64,000 nt of DNA from Zoroaster sp. YZ-2022 (Eukaryota; Echinodermata; Asteroidea; Forcipulatida; Zoroasteridae), in assembly GCA_029582265.1 (NCBI GenBank), contig CM055831.1, positions 26,388,526 through 26,452,525 of the forward strand, written 5' to 3'. Positions 33,910-46,069 of this stretch are shown piece by piece (within the stretch, counting starts at the first letter, position 1; each line of letters starts with the position of its first letter). The position numbers and the translations under genes were made by a program. The notes below the pieces were generated by a model. That model saw only the letters and a program-made list of their open reading frames with translations. It was not told where the DNA came from and did no database searches.

Positions 33910-34390
33910 ATTTAACAGTGAACGATTTCCCCTGTATCGCATCGCAAAATGCAATGTAATTTGGGCAATCTGCGATGGAATTTCAAACAATGCATCGCAG
34001 ATTTTGCGATACAAATTTCGACAGATTTATAAACATTTTTGAAATCATATTCACAAACCTTTCCCGAAATAACGTTTACATGTATATTTCCGACCAAAAA
34101 ATATCGAGCTATCTGTCCCCACTGGGTTTGTTTCCGTGTGTCCAGACCACGCCGGGGGTATGTCCATGCGACGTACGTACCCGTGTTCAACGATGACTTC
34201 ACGCCGACGCAACGGTGTTGATGATGCAACAGTAAACACAACTTTATTTTCCAGCAATCCGTAAAGGTTTTTTCCCCAATGCCTAAAATTCTATGTGCAT
34301 GCATTATTTTTCTGCTGATGAATTAACTACGAGCGAAATTCCCGAAATGGAAAACACGCAACAACCGCCCAGTTTTTTGTTTTTTTTTTA
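33910..34390 (+). repeat. Diverged copy of the TRIM-intron element
   Basis: Aligns with 12085-12500 of copy L in the same order: a CGCATCGCAAAATGCAATG start, CCAGACCACGCCGGGGGTA, then TTTTTCTGCTGATGA and the CCCGAAATGGAAAACACGCA end. Roughly 80 percent identical by eye, so older than the L/M pair. Confidence 0.8.
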
Positions 34391-34729
34391 GCTTCGCACA
34401 TGTTTATTTTTTCTTCTCCTGAGTTTGGGGGTTGGAACATTGAGCAATTGAGCCACCCCTATACACAATAGTACCGTGTTCAGTTGACATGTGCGCGATC
34501 ACTACGGCCGTATTCAACAAACTCTAGAAATGCTTCACTGTGTTTCGCTGTGCTGGTCTGGCGGCAATTTAGGCCGGGAATATTATTTCTCAGCGGGGCT
34601 GGGCCTGGTTTTTTTTTTACCCTGCGGTTCCGGCTGTTTCCATAGAATATAATTAACAGTATAACGGTCGCTACAGGTATTTTGCACGTATTTTACACTC
34701 AACTTGCAAATACGACTCTGATGTTTTTA

Positions 34730-35168
34730 TACGTGTCGTTAGCTAAAAAATCATCAAGACAGACGCTGGCCAATAATCGTTTGGTATAAAAAAAAAATAC
34801 TGTGGCCCCCGTGCAATTATATTTTCTGCCCAACAATAGTAAATTCCCGGCCCAACTTCCAAATACGACCCTGATGTTTTTATACGTGTCGCTCGTTAGC
34901 TAAAAAATCATGAAAGACAGACGCTGTACAATAATCGTTTGGTATAAAAAAAAAAATACTGTGGCCCCCGTGCAATTATATTTTCTGCAGTCCGAAATTG
35001 CCACTGTCCTAGTGATAATCTAATAGGGAAACTTATCCCCATTAGATATCATTACGACAATGGCAATTTCGGACTGCAGAAAGGAAAAAACGGGGCCACA
35101 GTATTTTATACCAAACGATTATTATCCAACGTCTGTCTTCATGATTTCAACTAACGACACGTAGAAAA
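34730..35168. repeat. Foldback element with 3 arms inside the transposon
   Basis: Two direct copies (about 34730-34850 and 34862-35000) of a sequence containing AATAATCGTTTGGTATAAAA and ACTGTGGCCCCCGTGCAATT, followed by the inverted arm (35050-35165). The centre near 35015 pairs TTTCTGCAGTCCGAAATTGC with its complement. This makes a long hairpin. Confidence 0.85.
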
Positions 35169-35324
35169 AAATTTGCGGCCCCGTGCGAAAACCTAGACCA
35201 GGACGTCTTGTCTAACCCTCAACCAAGTACTATGGTGCACAATGAATTAGTAAAGCGCAAAAGCAACGCTTTTCAAAATCCATGTCATATCAACGCACTT
35301 GCGAAATAATGGATGATTACAATC

Positions 35325-35500
35325 CCGCCGGGAATTTTTTTCTGCATTCCGAAATCGCCATTGTCGCAATGATTTTCAATGGGGAAATTTGTTTGTTGTA
35401 ATTTGATTCAAAAGAGGGAATCCTCAAAAAGAAAAGGAAATTTCTTTGAAGATGGCAATTTTGAATTGCAGAAAAAAATTGCATCCCGCCGCGTACCCAA
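35325..35500. repeat. Second, related hairpin element
   Basis: Arms GCCGGGAATTTTTTTCTGCA (left) and TGCAGAAAAAAATTGCATCC (right) pair across about 100 bases. The TTTTCTGCA(T/G)TCCGAAAT(T/C)GCCA motif is shared with the hairpin centred at 35015, so both belong to one family. Confidence 0.75.
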
Positions 35501-36168
35501 CTCCCCCACCGATCAAAACAATAAACGCTTTGGCCTATTTTGCTACAGCGCCATGTGTAGGCTATTGCACGCAGTTAAATCACCTACCATGCCTATGCTC
35601 GCTGTTGAGTGTGGTGCGTACGCAGGCATATTTAAAACCTACGCCTGAAAAAAAAGGGACAATGTTGCTCACTATTTTCGTTCAACTTCGTTAAAACTAT
35701 ATGACCAACATAAATAAATATACCCAACGACCTTATTGACGACTAGAATCGATTTTTTTAAATATTAGACTCATTATTGCAAAACCTAATAAGTAAGCAT
35801 CAACCTTAGTAAATATCCATTCGCACGCAACGCTGGCATTTTCACGGCCGTTGAGTTACCGTGTGCCGTACGTTCTCAGCTCATACTTGGTCCTTTTTCA
35901 GGATTAAACAATGAAACTATGATAACTTTTTCTCAAAAGAATGAAAATACAAGAATGGAATCCGAAAACTAATGTCTTCTATGTGATATTTTTCTCTGCA
36001 AACTCACAGCCAGCCGGTGTACATTTCAGTTACCGCAGGATTAGCTATCTAATCTGATAAGTTTATTGACACAGTAAACACACTTAAAAAAATTTGCATT
36101 GAAAAGGATGTGTGATTTCCGAGTTTGGGGCCTCAAACTCGGAAAGTTTCTAATGGAGCTATCCCGTA

Positions 36169-36329
36169 ATTCGGCAAATATGGACATGGTCCAGGAGAAT
36201 TCTATGGGGTTTGGGGTATTGATGCTTGTCAACCTGGTGATGAGATTGCAGTGACAGACTGCCGTAACAAGAGAGTGGTAATCTACAGCACTGAGGGCCA
36301 CCAGAAAAGAACCATTCCAATACAAGGAT
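36169..36329 (+). pseudogene. TRIM-NHL gene copy M, exon 1, 3' fragment
   Basis: Resumes the exon at TTCGGCAAATATGG, exactly where the 5' fragment stopped, and runs through the first NHL motif to the GTAAGT donor at 36330. It is nearly identical to L. Separated from the 5' half of the same exon by about 2.8 kb of transposon. Confidence 0.9.
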
Positions 36330-36384
36330 GTAAGTTTCTGATGTACACATTATGCATTCAATAGCATGTAGTGCAGTACAGTGC

Positions 36385-37325
36385 CAGGGAATGATTTCGT
36401 TCAAACATTTTGCATAGCAAAACTGCGATGCAAAAAAAGAATTTGCATAAAGCAAAATCATTTTTTGTATAGCAATCTTTGAGTTTTGTTTAGCAAATTT
36501 AAAATGCTGAAGTCATGTGAAATTCTCAATTGAGTAAATTGAGTAGTAAAATGCTTAAAGTTGTTTTTCAAGGCTTTGCTGTCGTTTGGTATGCATATGC
36601 ATATAATGTCCAAATTTTACCAGAAATAAGAATCGTTTGTGTCCAGAAATTGGACCAAAGGTGGTAAAAAAAATTCATGTGTATCTTTCTTCTAAAAAAC
36701 TTGGCTGTTGTTGTGTGTTTTCCATTTCGGGGATTTCACCTGTAGTTAACTCATCAGCAGAAAAATATTGCATGCACGTAGAATTTTGGGCATTGAAAAT
36801 CCTTATAGATTGCTGAAATGGTGTGTACATGCACGCATTCACGGTTGCATCAACACTGCCGTGTTGTAAAGTCATTGTTGACCACGCATGTTGTACGGAC
36901 GTACCCCGGCGTGGTCTGGACATACGGAAACAAAACAGATCGGGACGGAAGCCTAATTGTGAATATGAATTCAAAAATGTTTATTATTATTAAACCACAA
37001 TAGTGAAAAAATCTGTTGCAATTTGTATCACAAAATCTGCGATGTATTGTTTAAAATTCCATCACAGATTGTCCAAATTACATTGCATTGTGTGATGCGA
37101 TACATGAATTCGTTTAGGGCTGTGTGTTTTCAAATAATTTGGTAACCGAATATTCAGATTTTGATTTCGATCGAATATTCCATATTCAAAGGCCACGGAA
37201 TGTAAATTGTCCACAGAGTCAGACTCCAGTCAAGTCACTTTTTTGGTGACTCTGTGTGTTATGGTGACTCCGACTTGGACTCGAGTCGAACTCGAGTTCA
37301 AGTCACGAGTCATACAAGTCTGCTG
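36385..37325 (-). repeat. TRIM-intron element, copy M
   Basis: Inverted equivalent of about 11870-12800 in copy L and nearly identical to it. It has the same two parts: an AT-rich element with the CCCCGGCGTGGTCTGGAC block at about 36903, and the GACTC-rich tail at about 37215-37315. It is absent from the R intron. Related fragments lie in block D (for example 47220-47400). Confidence 0.8.
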
Positions 37326-37567
37326 GATATAAATAATTTAAATAATAGCCTATTTTATTTTCTAAAACATGACATTGATTGAAATAAATCATGACAGTTC
37401 AAATGTTTTAAGTGAACATTGGCTGTTGTGAATCCCTTTGTACATGTATAGGCCTTCATGTCAAAATATGTAGAAATATCTTCATTTAATGTTCAGCTCA
37501 TAAAACATAACACACATAATTGTTATATCACTGTGCTGCGTTATCTCTATTATTATTTTTTTTCCAG

Positions 37568-38190
37568 GTCCATTTGGCATTGCAGCTATACACAATCACT
37601 TAGTGGTTGTGGATGACACCAACGATGTCATCAAGATGTACAACAATGATGGCACACTTGCCTTTGACTTCCACACAGTGCCTCATAGTGAGGTAGGGAA
37701 GACAGCAGTGGACCTCTGGAGTGTAGCAGTAAATAATAAGGGTAACATCATAATAGGTGATGTGAAGAGGATGGTGGTGAGCGAGCACAGCCCCACTGAT
37801 GGCTCGCTCATCCACACTATGTCAGTCAAGACAAGACCTTACTTCCTGGCCATTGATAATAATAGAGTTGTAGTCAGTGGTCATTACCAACATCAAGTAG
37901 ACATTGTTGATAGCAATGGTACTTCATTACTCACAATCAAACCAACAATCAATGGTCAGGAAGTTAAATACTGCACTGGTGTATGCTGTGACAGATCAGG
38001 CATATACATTGTAATGCACAATGGGAATTATAACACTGGTCATATTCACCATTATGATGATGAAGGTAGATTCATCACATGTATAACTCACGATCTGTAC
38101 TGGCCCATAGGAATCAAATTCACTGCAGATGGGCGTCATCAGCTGGTAGTAGCAGACTGGTACTCAGTGAAGATATATCACATAATGTGA
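37568..38190 (+). pseudogene. TRIM-NHL gene copy M, exon 2 (NHL repeats)
   Basis: An open frame of NHL blades after a long T tract and CAG acceptor (ending 37567), ending in TGA at 38188-38190. Nearly identical to L exon 2, with one Asn codon fewer. The exon itself is intact; it is called a pseudogene because exon 1 of this copy is split and shifted. A shorter transcript using only this exon cannot be excluded. Confidence 0.75.
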
Positions 38191-41100
38191 TGTAATTCAA
38201 CATGCTGCTGACTGGCAATCTCCCTTGTCATCATCATAATGGTGAAATGTCCTCTTCAAGATATGTTACCCAAACATGTAATGTAGAATCTTGAGTATCA
38301 ATGTCACTCTATAGAATTAATCTTGTATCATTAGGTGTTTGAGCTACAGCTGACTTTTACTTCTGTTCCAAACAGGAAGTTAAAATTTAAGACATTCATT
38401 TGAAAATGAAATTCATAGTCATGATAAAAGCATTATTTCTGGTATAACATGATTCGAAAAACTATGACTTCATTCTGCTCTTTTCCATACAAATGAAATG
38501 TTTTAAACTCTTTCTGAATTGTATAGATTGGTGAAATTCTTGCGTCGGGAGATAAACAATTGATTTAATTTTGCCCTACACCGATGTGTGTATAGCACAT
38601 GTAGGGCAAAATTAAATCAATTGTTTATCTCCCGATGCAAGAATTTCACCAATCTATATATATCGCGGAACCCACTGCTATATAGGATTCTAGCCGGCCA
38701 ATCGTCATCGGGCAAGCTCGGTGGTCGAGAGGTTAAGACGTCTGCACTAGTAAGCAGGAGGTCGTGGGTTCAAATCCCGCCCGAGTCGCCTGTGTGTTTT
38801 TTTCAGACACTCGGAAAGCACTGAGCATACAGTGCTATACACACGTCGGTGTAGGGCAAAATTAAATCAATTCTTTCTGAATTGCTTAATGATGTCGATT
38901 TCCGCAGGTCTAGAATAATTGTCAAAACTTTTTTACACCGAATATTTCAAATTTGTCTAAGCATTTTAACTACGATGACAACCTGAACCGGTTTTAATTT
39001 ATATCCCAGAATTCTGTTAGTGTCATTCAAGTAAAAATGTTTGTTTCCCGAATATTTTCTGAGCAAATGTTCAACAGAGATCCAGGCTTCTGAAGTGCTA
39101 GTACAATTAAATAAAGAGATGTTCGTGCGATCCTTCTTCCACATTACAAAGGGGACAGGTCAATTCCTGAACGATGCCAATTTTATACAAAACATCCTTG
39201 GTAGATAAGATTCTATGTTTTAATTTATACAAAAACTGTTTATCATCAGGATCCATTAGAAAATTTTTAAAACCGCTTTTCCATATCAAAGACCATTCGA
39301 GATCATGACTTAAAAGAAAGACATTTTGCCAAATCGTTTGGACTCTAGGAACAAAACATTTCCAAAGAATCAAATTAACATAATTAGACTTAGTGTTAGT
39401 TTTATGAATCAGAGTAGACTGGTTATCCTCATCATTAATAACTAGCCAATTACATATGTGGTTAGCTGGTCCTTCTCTCTTTTCTTCAATCAAGTTATAA
39501 TCAATATGCTGTTTTCCCTCTCTAGAAACATCTTTAATCTTACGAATACCAACTGATTTAAGCAAGGGGCCACCAAAAGTAGAATTATCTTTTGTGACTC
39601 TAACATTATTCCATAAAGGAACATTTCTGGTTTCTAGGACACTCGAAAAATTACAATCTAAATTTCCCCCAACCTTTTCAAATGCGAGGATAAGATCTCT
39701 ATAGAATGGCAAAAATGTATCATCCCAAATGGTCAGTAAATTGCTAGCTTTATTAATCCAATAGTCAAAAAATAATTTCCATTTCCCTTGTGAGGAGGAG
39801 TAGCACGCCAACCAATTCAACTTAAGACTCATTAATTTGCAGTTAATGTCAACAAGACCCATTCCCCCAAATTCTTTCGGACCGGTGACTGTACTCCTCT
39901 TAATTTTTTCAATTTTACCATCCCAAAAGAATTTCCAAATTATGTCACTCATTTTCTTAATAACTTCTACCGGACAAGCTATGACACTGCCCAGGTAATT
40001 AATACCTGATCCAACCAAATTATTTACAATAACAACCTTTCCATTATAATTTAAATTACGTTTAGACCATTTATCTAAAGTACAATGGATTTTATTTATT
40101 CTTGGCTCCCAATTATCAAATGGTGTGACATCGTTCCCAACAATAATCCCTAAGATTTTGAGCTTATTACACCACTGAAATTTACACGGTTTATCAGTTC
40201 TATTATTCCATTTCCCGAGCCACAAACCTTTAGACTTTTCTACATTGAGTTTAGACCCACTACCTTTACAATAGGTATTAAGAATGTTCTGAATAGAATC
40301 AAATTCATTGTTATCACTGACAAAGAATGTAGTATCAGTGTTGTATTAACCGAATACTACTTTTACCTTCAGGCGTAATAATGCCGTTTAAGTTACAATC
40401 TGTTCTAACCAAACTCGCTAGCCCTTCCGCACATATAGAGTAAAGAAGTGGGAACAGAGGACACCCTGATCCCCTGATAGACTGTAACTGGAGAGCCAAT
40501 AACATGATTAATTATGATATTACAATTAGGATTACTATACAACAGTTTAACCCACTTAATCAAAGACGGAGGAATCCCCATTTTCGTCATATAAACAGTA
40601 AACATGTAATTCCAACTAATTCTATCAAAAGCCTTCTCTTGATCTATACTAATGAGAGCGGCCTCCAAATTGTCTAAATTAATATAATCGATAGCATCAT
40701 GCAAGACCATAAGATTGTCTTGAATTTTCCTTCCGACAACCCTGCAAGTTTGTTCTTCTCCTATAAGGAGAGGCATAATAAGTTTTAATCTATTCGTAAT
40801 AACTTTGGATAAAATCTTATAGTCTACAGTGTGTAAACTGATAGGGTGCCAGTTTTTCAATTCACACCTGTTACCCCTGTTTTTATAAATAAGTCTGATT
40901 AAAGCAGAATTCATAGAGTTACACAAACGGCCATTTTTGAAACAATGATTATACGCTTCTAAGATATCAGAACCAATAGTGTTCCAATAAGTCTGATAAA
41001 ATTCCACCGTAAGCCCATCCAGAGAGCTACTTTGACCTCATATGCCGTAATATCTCTTTCTAGATCACAATAAATATTATTCGGAATGTTTTTTCTCAAT

Positions 41101-41690
41101 TTTTAATGTAATGTTATTTAAATGCTCAGTAGAAATGACTTCTGCTTTATACAGATCAGAATAGAAGTCATTGGCGCAATCTAACATAGTATAAGGTTGA
41201 TCAACATATTTTCCTTCAGAATTAATCAACTTATCAATTTTACTATTTTGTATTTGTTGTTTTTCCAGATTCAGGAACAATTTAGAAGCTTTTTCACTTT
41301 GATCTTTAATAGTATTCCTAACTCTAACTTTAGCTTTGGACCATTCATCCATCTCATAGTTTTTGAGCTGAATCTCTAAATCTTTAATGATATCAGCATT
41401 TGAGTTATGGTTATCTATAAGAACATTGTATCTTCTCTGTAAATCAATTTGTTGTTGTTTTTGATGATGTGATTTCTCTTTACCATAATCTTGAATGATT
41501 TCTTTAACCAGTTCGCGTCAGGAATAAAAAAGTTTTTCTGGGCCCCTGTGCGGAGATCCTTCAAAGCATAAAACAGGAGAAAATTTGCGAAAATCAAGAG
41601 CGATTTTGAAACACATCTTGCGCATCAGAACGCATTTATTTATTTGTTATATTTCATTTGTAATTTTTAAGTATTTGGTTGCCTTTCTAT
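38190..41690 (-). mobile_element. Tx1/L1-like LINE, copy M
   Basis: Inverted equivalent of the L element at the same site, with the same truncation, the same damaged YNTD box (about 40325-40350) and the same nested tRNA-containing element (38522-38872). Here the C-terminal frame is longer (39107-40225), because L has a stop where M reads through, while M has its own shift near 39120. It lacks the 87-base insertion present in L. The LINE proper probably begins about 150 bases after the TRIM stop. Confidence 0.85.
38510..38884 (+). mobile_element. tRNA-containing composite foldback/SINE element, copy M
   Basis: Same element and same target duplication (CTTTCTGAATTG at 38510-38521 and 38873-38884). 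The palindrome is at 38522-38660 and the tRNA-like segment at 38713-38789. The B box has one change (GGTTCAAATCC). Confidence 0.8.
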
Positions 41691-42073
41691 GAGAAAAATA
41701 CATTTTTATTTATTTTTGATATTAAAAGAAAGTTGCCAGGAATCACTGGTGAAAAAGTTACAAATATGGTTGATGCATCTTTAAGAGGGAGTTCCCCTGA
41801 TTTTGCTTTTGGCATTGTCTGTTGATTTGTAAATGTTACTCTTTAATTATTCATATGTCAATATCTTGTCAATACTTTCTTTGTTTTCACTGATGGTCAC
41901 CCATTGTTTGCCAATCACCAGTTGACAAAAACTACAATTGTGACATAGCAAAAGAAAGGTCTATACACTCTCTTTTCCCCTCTGGATCCATCCTTGTACA
42001 GAGTTGCATAATGGAAAGCTTATATTCTACACCTGAGCTGCACCTTATACAAGTCTAGTTTTCTTCCTCTTAC

Positions 42074-42185
42074 CTTTTGTTGGAGCATCCTGAGCTGATC
42101 TCTCTTGGTTGAGGATGTTTCTTGCTGAGACTGTTTCTTGTTGACCTCTGATCAGGTCAATTAGAAGGGTTGTCATGCTGTCAAC
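42074..42185 (-). CDS. 112-nt internal exon of an unrecognised gene, copy M
   Basis: Same length and splice sites as 6904-7015. It differs from R (54187-54298) in one base, which makes the variable codon Ser instead of Asp. It is embedded in conserved unit sequence downstream of the LINE insertion. Confidence 0.5.
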
Positions 42186-43341
42186 CTGGAGGGAAATAAA
42201 AATGAATAGTACATTCTTGATACACTGTTTGTAAAATGTCATCATGTGCATGAATACTAAATGACAATCAAGAATTGCATATAAACAATTGACCAGACAA
42301 TGTTTCATTTGGAAACAAGTTGTGAAATCTCATTCACAGTTTCTAACCAAAGCACTGTAGGTTTCTATGAACTCATGTCTGTCCAATTTTAGACAGAAAT
42401 TACCTTAAGGAAACCCATGACTCTTAATATCATAAATGAGTAACTAATCGCACCGAAACAAGACAAGTTTATAACCAGCCTCTTCACGGTGCAAATAGGA
42501 CTGGGAGGGGTAACTAGTCCAGAACAAGGCAGTTGTTAAACTGCCTCTGCCCCATATTGCAATCCATAAAGCTCTCTCTGCATGTACATAGATCTAATCA
42601 AAATAAAATATTGTACAAATCTAATTTTGTGAATAAAGTAAATTATGTGAATAAATCATATCTATAAATGTATAACTTTGAATCAGTTTGATTTCTTTTT
42701 GTTGTATACCATGGGTTGAATTTTATTACTGGTTCACCATCATCAAATCAATTTGAATATATTTACACAAATTTGTCTTAAAATTGACATTTTCCTACAA
42801 TGTATATTGTAAATGTTGACCTACTGTAAAATTTAAGAAAAAATTCTCTACAATGTTTTAAATAAACAATTTAATATCAAGAAGTCATGTCTTTGGATAT
42901 GATGTTAGAATTAAACTTTACTTGGTGACATCAATTTGATTCTTGTAGAATTCATCGTGTGATGATTAAAATGGTTTACAATTTCATCTAAACAAAACAT
43001 GCTCGAGTTCAAACATAAATTACAGAGATATTGTAAACATTAGGAAGGTCTGAAGTTTTGATTCTAACATAGCATAGGATCATAGGTGGATCCAGGGGTC
43101 AAAGGGTCATCTACCCCTCCCCTCATCTTTTATCACCGTGCATGTAAATTTATTATACATTTTTTGAGTGTTCTATTTTTTTGCCGTGTCATTTTCAAGA
43201 TACTGAATCCGCTCATGCACAGAATCATTCTCCGCATTAAAGAAACTCTAATATCAGTTCTTTTAGTATGAGGGATTTTTGTCTAAGAACAAAAATTTCC
43301 TGAAATGACCTTTTGCAAACTGATTGAACAAAATATTGAAC

Positions 43342-43615
43342 ATGCTTACCATCAAGTATCATAGAAACTTACCATCAAGTATCATAGAAACTTACCATCA
43401 AGTATCATAGAAACTTACCATCAAGTATCATAGAAACTTACCATCAAGTATCATAGAAACTTACCATCAAGTATCATAGAAACTTACCATCAAGTATCAT
43501 AGAAACTTACCATCAAGTATCATAGAAACTTACCATCAAGTATCATAGAAACTTACCATCAAGTATCATAGAAACTTACCATCAAGTATCATAGAAACTT
43601 ACCATCAAGTTTCAC
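43342..43615. repeat. 23-bp tandem repeat, 12 units, only in copy M
   Basis: Unit CTTACCATCAAGTATCATAG plus AAA, nearly perfect. At the same place R has about one and a half units (56493-56530) and L a single half (3475-3490). On the minus strand each unit contains GATGGTAAGT, a good splice-donor consensus. Confidence 0.95.
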
Positions 43616-43896
43616 AAAAATCCCTGAACAAGTTGACACATCCTGTACAACGAGCTACAACACAATCTGATGTTATCATGGTCATTGCTGACAGAAAGAG
43701 GGCAGCATGCTACAACATTGAAGCTATCATGTTATTCAGACTACCCAACCAGATTGATCTGTAGGAAGATTGTTTCAAAAGAATTTAAATATTGTTATGA
43801 TTCAAGCCAATAAGAGACAACATTTTCATGACCATGAGATCAAGTTAGAATATTAATATAATCACACAAGGTTTCATGACCCCACATCTCCCTAGC

Positions 43897-44103
43897 TTAA
43901 AGGGGCAGTATTACGATCAACAGTACATGGAATTGGAGTACTAGTTTTAAATCAACTAACTGAATGAAAATAATAGCCCATATGATAAGGTTATAATTAT
44001 TATCGTTGCTGCTGCATAAATGAGCCAGTAATTTTCAGTCACTATGGTTATCTTAAACTAGGACACCGATTCCATGCCCTGTTGAAAATCTGCTCTGAAC
44101 TCA
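43897..44103. mobile_element. TTAA MITE, copy M (first)
   Basis: Left end TTAAAGGGGCAGTATTACGA; right end decayed at TTGAAAATCTGCTCTGAAC. Confidence 0.75.
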
Positions 44104-45034
44104 AAACATGACAATTCAATATTGCTTAGGGAATAAAAATTAGAAACAGAAATATTTAACTCAAAACATGACAATTGGATTCAAAATTCAATGCATGGTG
44201 TTGATGACAGGATAAAGACCGATTGTGTCACGGCCACAGTGATAAAGAACCACCAAACCATAGGTAATGTCCTTAATTGCCCATGGCCACAACCCCAGGG
44301 GTATTTATCCTGAGGTCAAGACAAAGTGTCACTCTTTTATTCCCATTCAAGAATGCTCTCCTGATTTTGTTGTAAAAATATAAAAAACTTTGTTCCAAAA
44401 ACTGAAACAATTTGCATCCAGAAACACAGATGCAGCTGGTGCATCTCAAATGAACTTACACAACTGTTTAAAGGGAAGGTACAGCATTGGTAATGACATG
44501 AACACAAAATGATCAAATTATTATATGACAGCTAACTTGAAATATAAATTATATCTCAAGTGCTTGGAAGTCAACAAAATAGAACATTTACTGCAATGTT
44601 TTCTGTAAAACCTTTTTTTAAATTTTTTCTCAAGACTGAACTCTACATTGAACTGAAACTGGTTGATTCAAGTACATCTTGGTTCAAAGAGAGAAAGCAT
44701 CCTTGTAGAAGCAGTGATACCAACATTAAGACTGGTCTTAAACAACCATGTGATCACATCTCAACCAATCAGAATTCCTAAACCTAGTCTAAACTGCCTC
44801 TGAGTCATTTATGAATTTTCAAATTTTCAGGCCAACTAAACCAATTCAACTAAAACAAAGTCCCTTCTTTCCTGAAGCTAAGTTAATAATTTATGACCTT
44901 CTCCCACCATCCTCCTCCAACATTCCCTGCTAATCCCCATCATTTCAAATGAATACTCCCCAGTATCATTGTCCTGAGTCATGACTACAGCATTTCTTAA
45001 AATTACAAACTACTTCTGACAGTTTAATTCTTAA

Positions 45035-45258
45035 TTAAAGGGCCAATATCATCACAATCAACAGGGCATGGAATCTGAGTGCTAGTTTTAGATTAACTCA
45101 GTGACTGAAAATAATACTCCACATGATAAGGTCATATTACTGTTGCTGCTGCATAAATGAATCAGTAATTTTCAGTCACTGTGTTCATCTTAAACAAGAA
45201 CACTGATTCCATGCCCTGTTGAAAATCTGCTCTGATCGTGGCGATACTGCCCCTTTAA
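45035..45258. mobile_element. TTAA MITE, copy M (second)
   Basis: TTAA at 45035-45038 and 45255-45258; termini AGGGCCAATATCATCACAAT and CGATACTGCCCCT. Equivalent of 1744-1967. Confidence 0.85.
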
Positions 45259-46069
45259 CAAAAATTAGAGAGAAACAAATATTAGTACAAATTCAATATC
45301 TGGAATTTTCATTTTAAAATAAAGTACATTTTACCTGCACTAAATCTATATCACAGTGAATTGGTGACACATCACAAACCCAAATATTGGTCAATATCAA
45401 CATTTGAGAATGAAATAACTCACATTTGATCATGTTTATTGTAATAATAAAATGATCTATGATTATATTGAGCATAGTTCTATAGCTCCCATAGAGTAAA
45501 GAGTCAATGATGTAAGGGTGTAGGGCAATGGGTTAAATGGGACTATGAATTTATCACACTGCTCCTATGAGGATTTAGCAACTCCTGACCAATGAGAGCC
45601 TGACAATGCTGGGCAGTGGTCAGAGCTTTCTCAGACATTTCAAGGAATCAGCCTCACTGTGTCTCAGTGTTTCAACAAGGGCTTTGGTTATTATTTACAG
45701 AGAAGTCACCTATCAGTCATGAATAGTGCGGTTATCAGCAGTGGTAAAAGTCAGAGAGAAGTTAGTATTTGTATTGTATTAACAAGTGTGAGTATAATCA
45801 TATAGCAAGGATCTTACTCTATGGTATAATCTATGGGATACTATCCTGTAGATTATACTCACACTTTACAACACAAGCAGGATACAAAATTATATACAAC
45901 ATCATGCAACACAGCTGAACTTTCACAATGAAGTTCAATATGCATACGTCATTGAATCAAACAATTATGGTACACTGTATTCACTGTGTACTGTACATAT
46001 CAGCCAGGTAGACCTATGACCTAATGACTTTGTCACGTACTCTACCAGGAACTAAACTGTGTTTGTCAA

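Larger units (their letters stand above)
33393..36168 (+). mobile_element. DNA transposon inserted in TRIM copy M exon 1
   Basis: Comparison with L exon 1 gives the insertion limits to within a base or two. The ends form an imperfect inverted repeat: left CTTACGGGAATCCTCCATTA, right (reversed) ATTACGGGATAGCTCCATTA, and further in both ends share ATCACACATCCTTTTCA. No transposase frame was recognised, so it is probably non-autonomous or composite. Inside are a diverged copy of the L/M intron element (about 33910-34390) and two nested foldback elements. The target-site duplication is not clear; there may be one lost A. Confidence 0.8.
42186..46050. other. Non-coding flank of copy M
   Basis: Same content as the L and R flanks, minus about 1.3 kb replaced at 42440-42545, plus the 23-bp array and a diverged stretch at 42795-43225. 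No gene seen. Confidence 0.6.

Noticed and set aside
43342..43615. Regularly repeated 23-bp array, CRISPR-like at first sight
   Set aside because: Units are directly adjacent with no spacers, the genome is eukaryotic, and other copies of the unit have one or fewer repeats.
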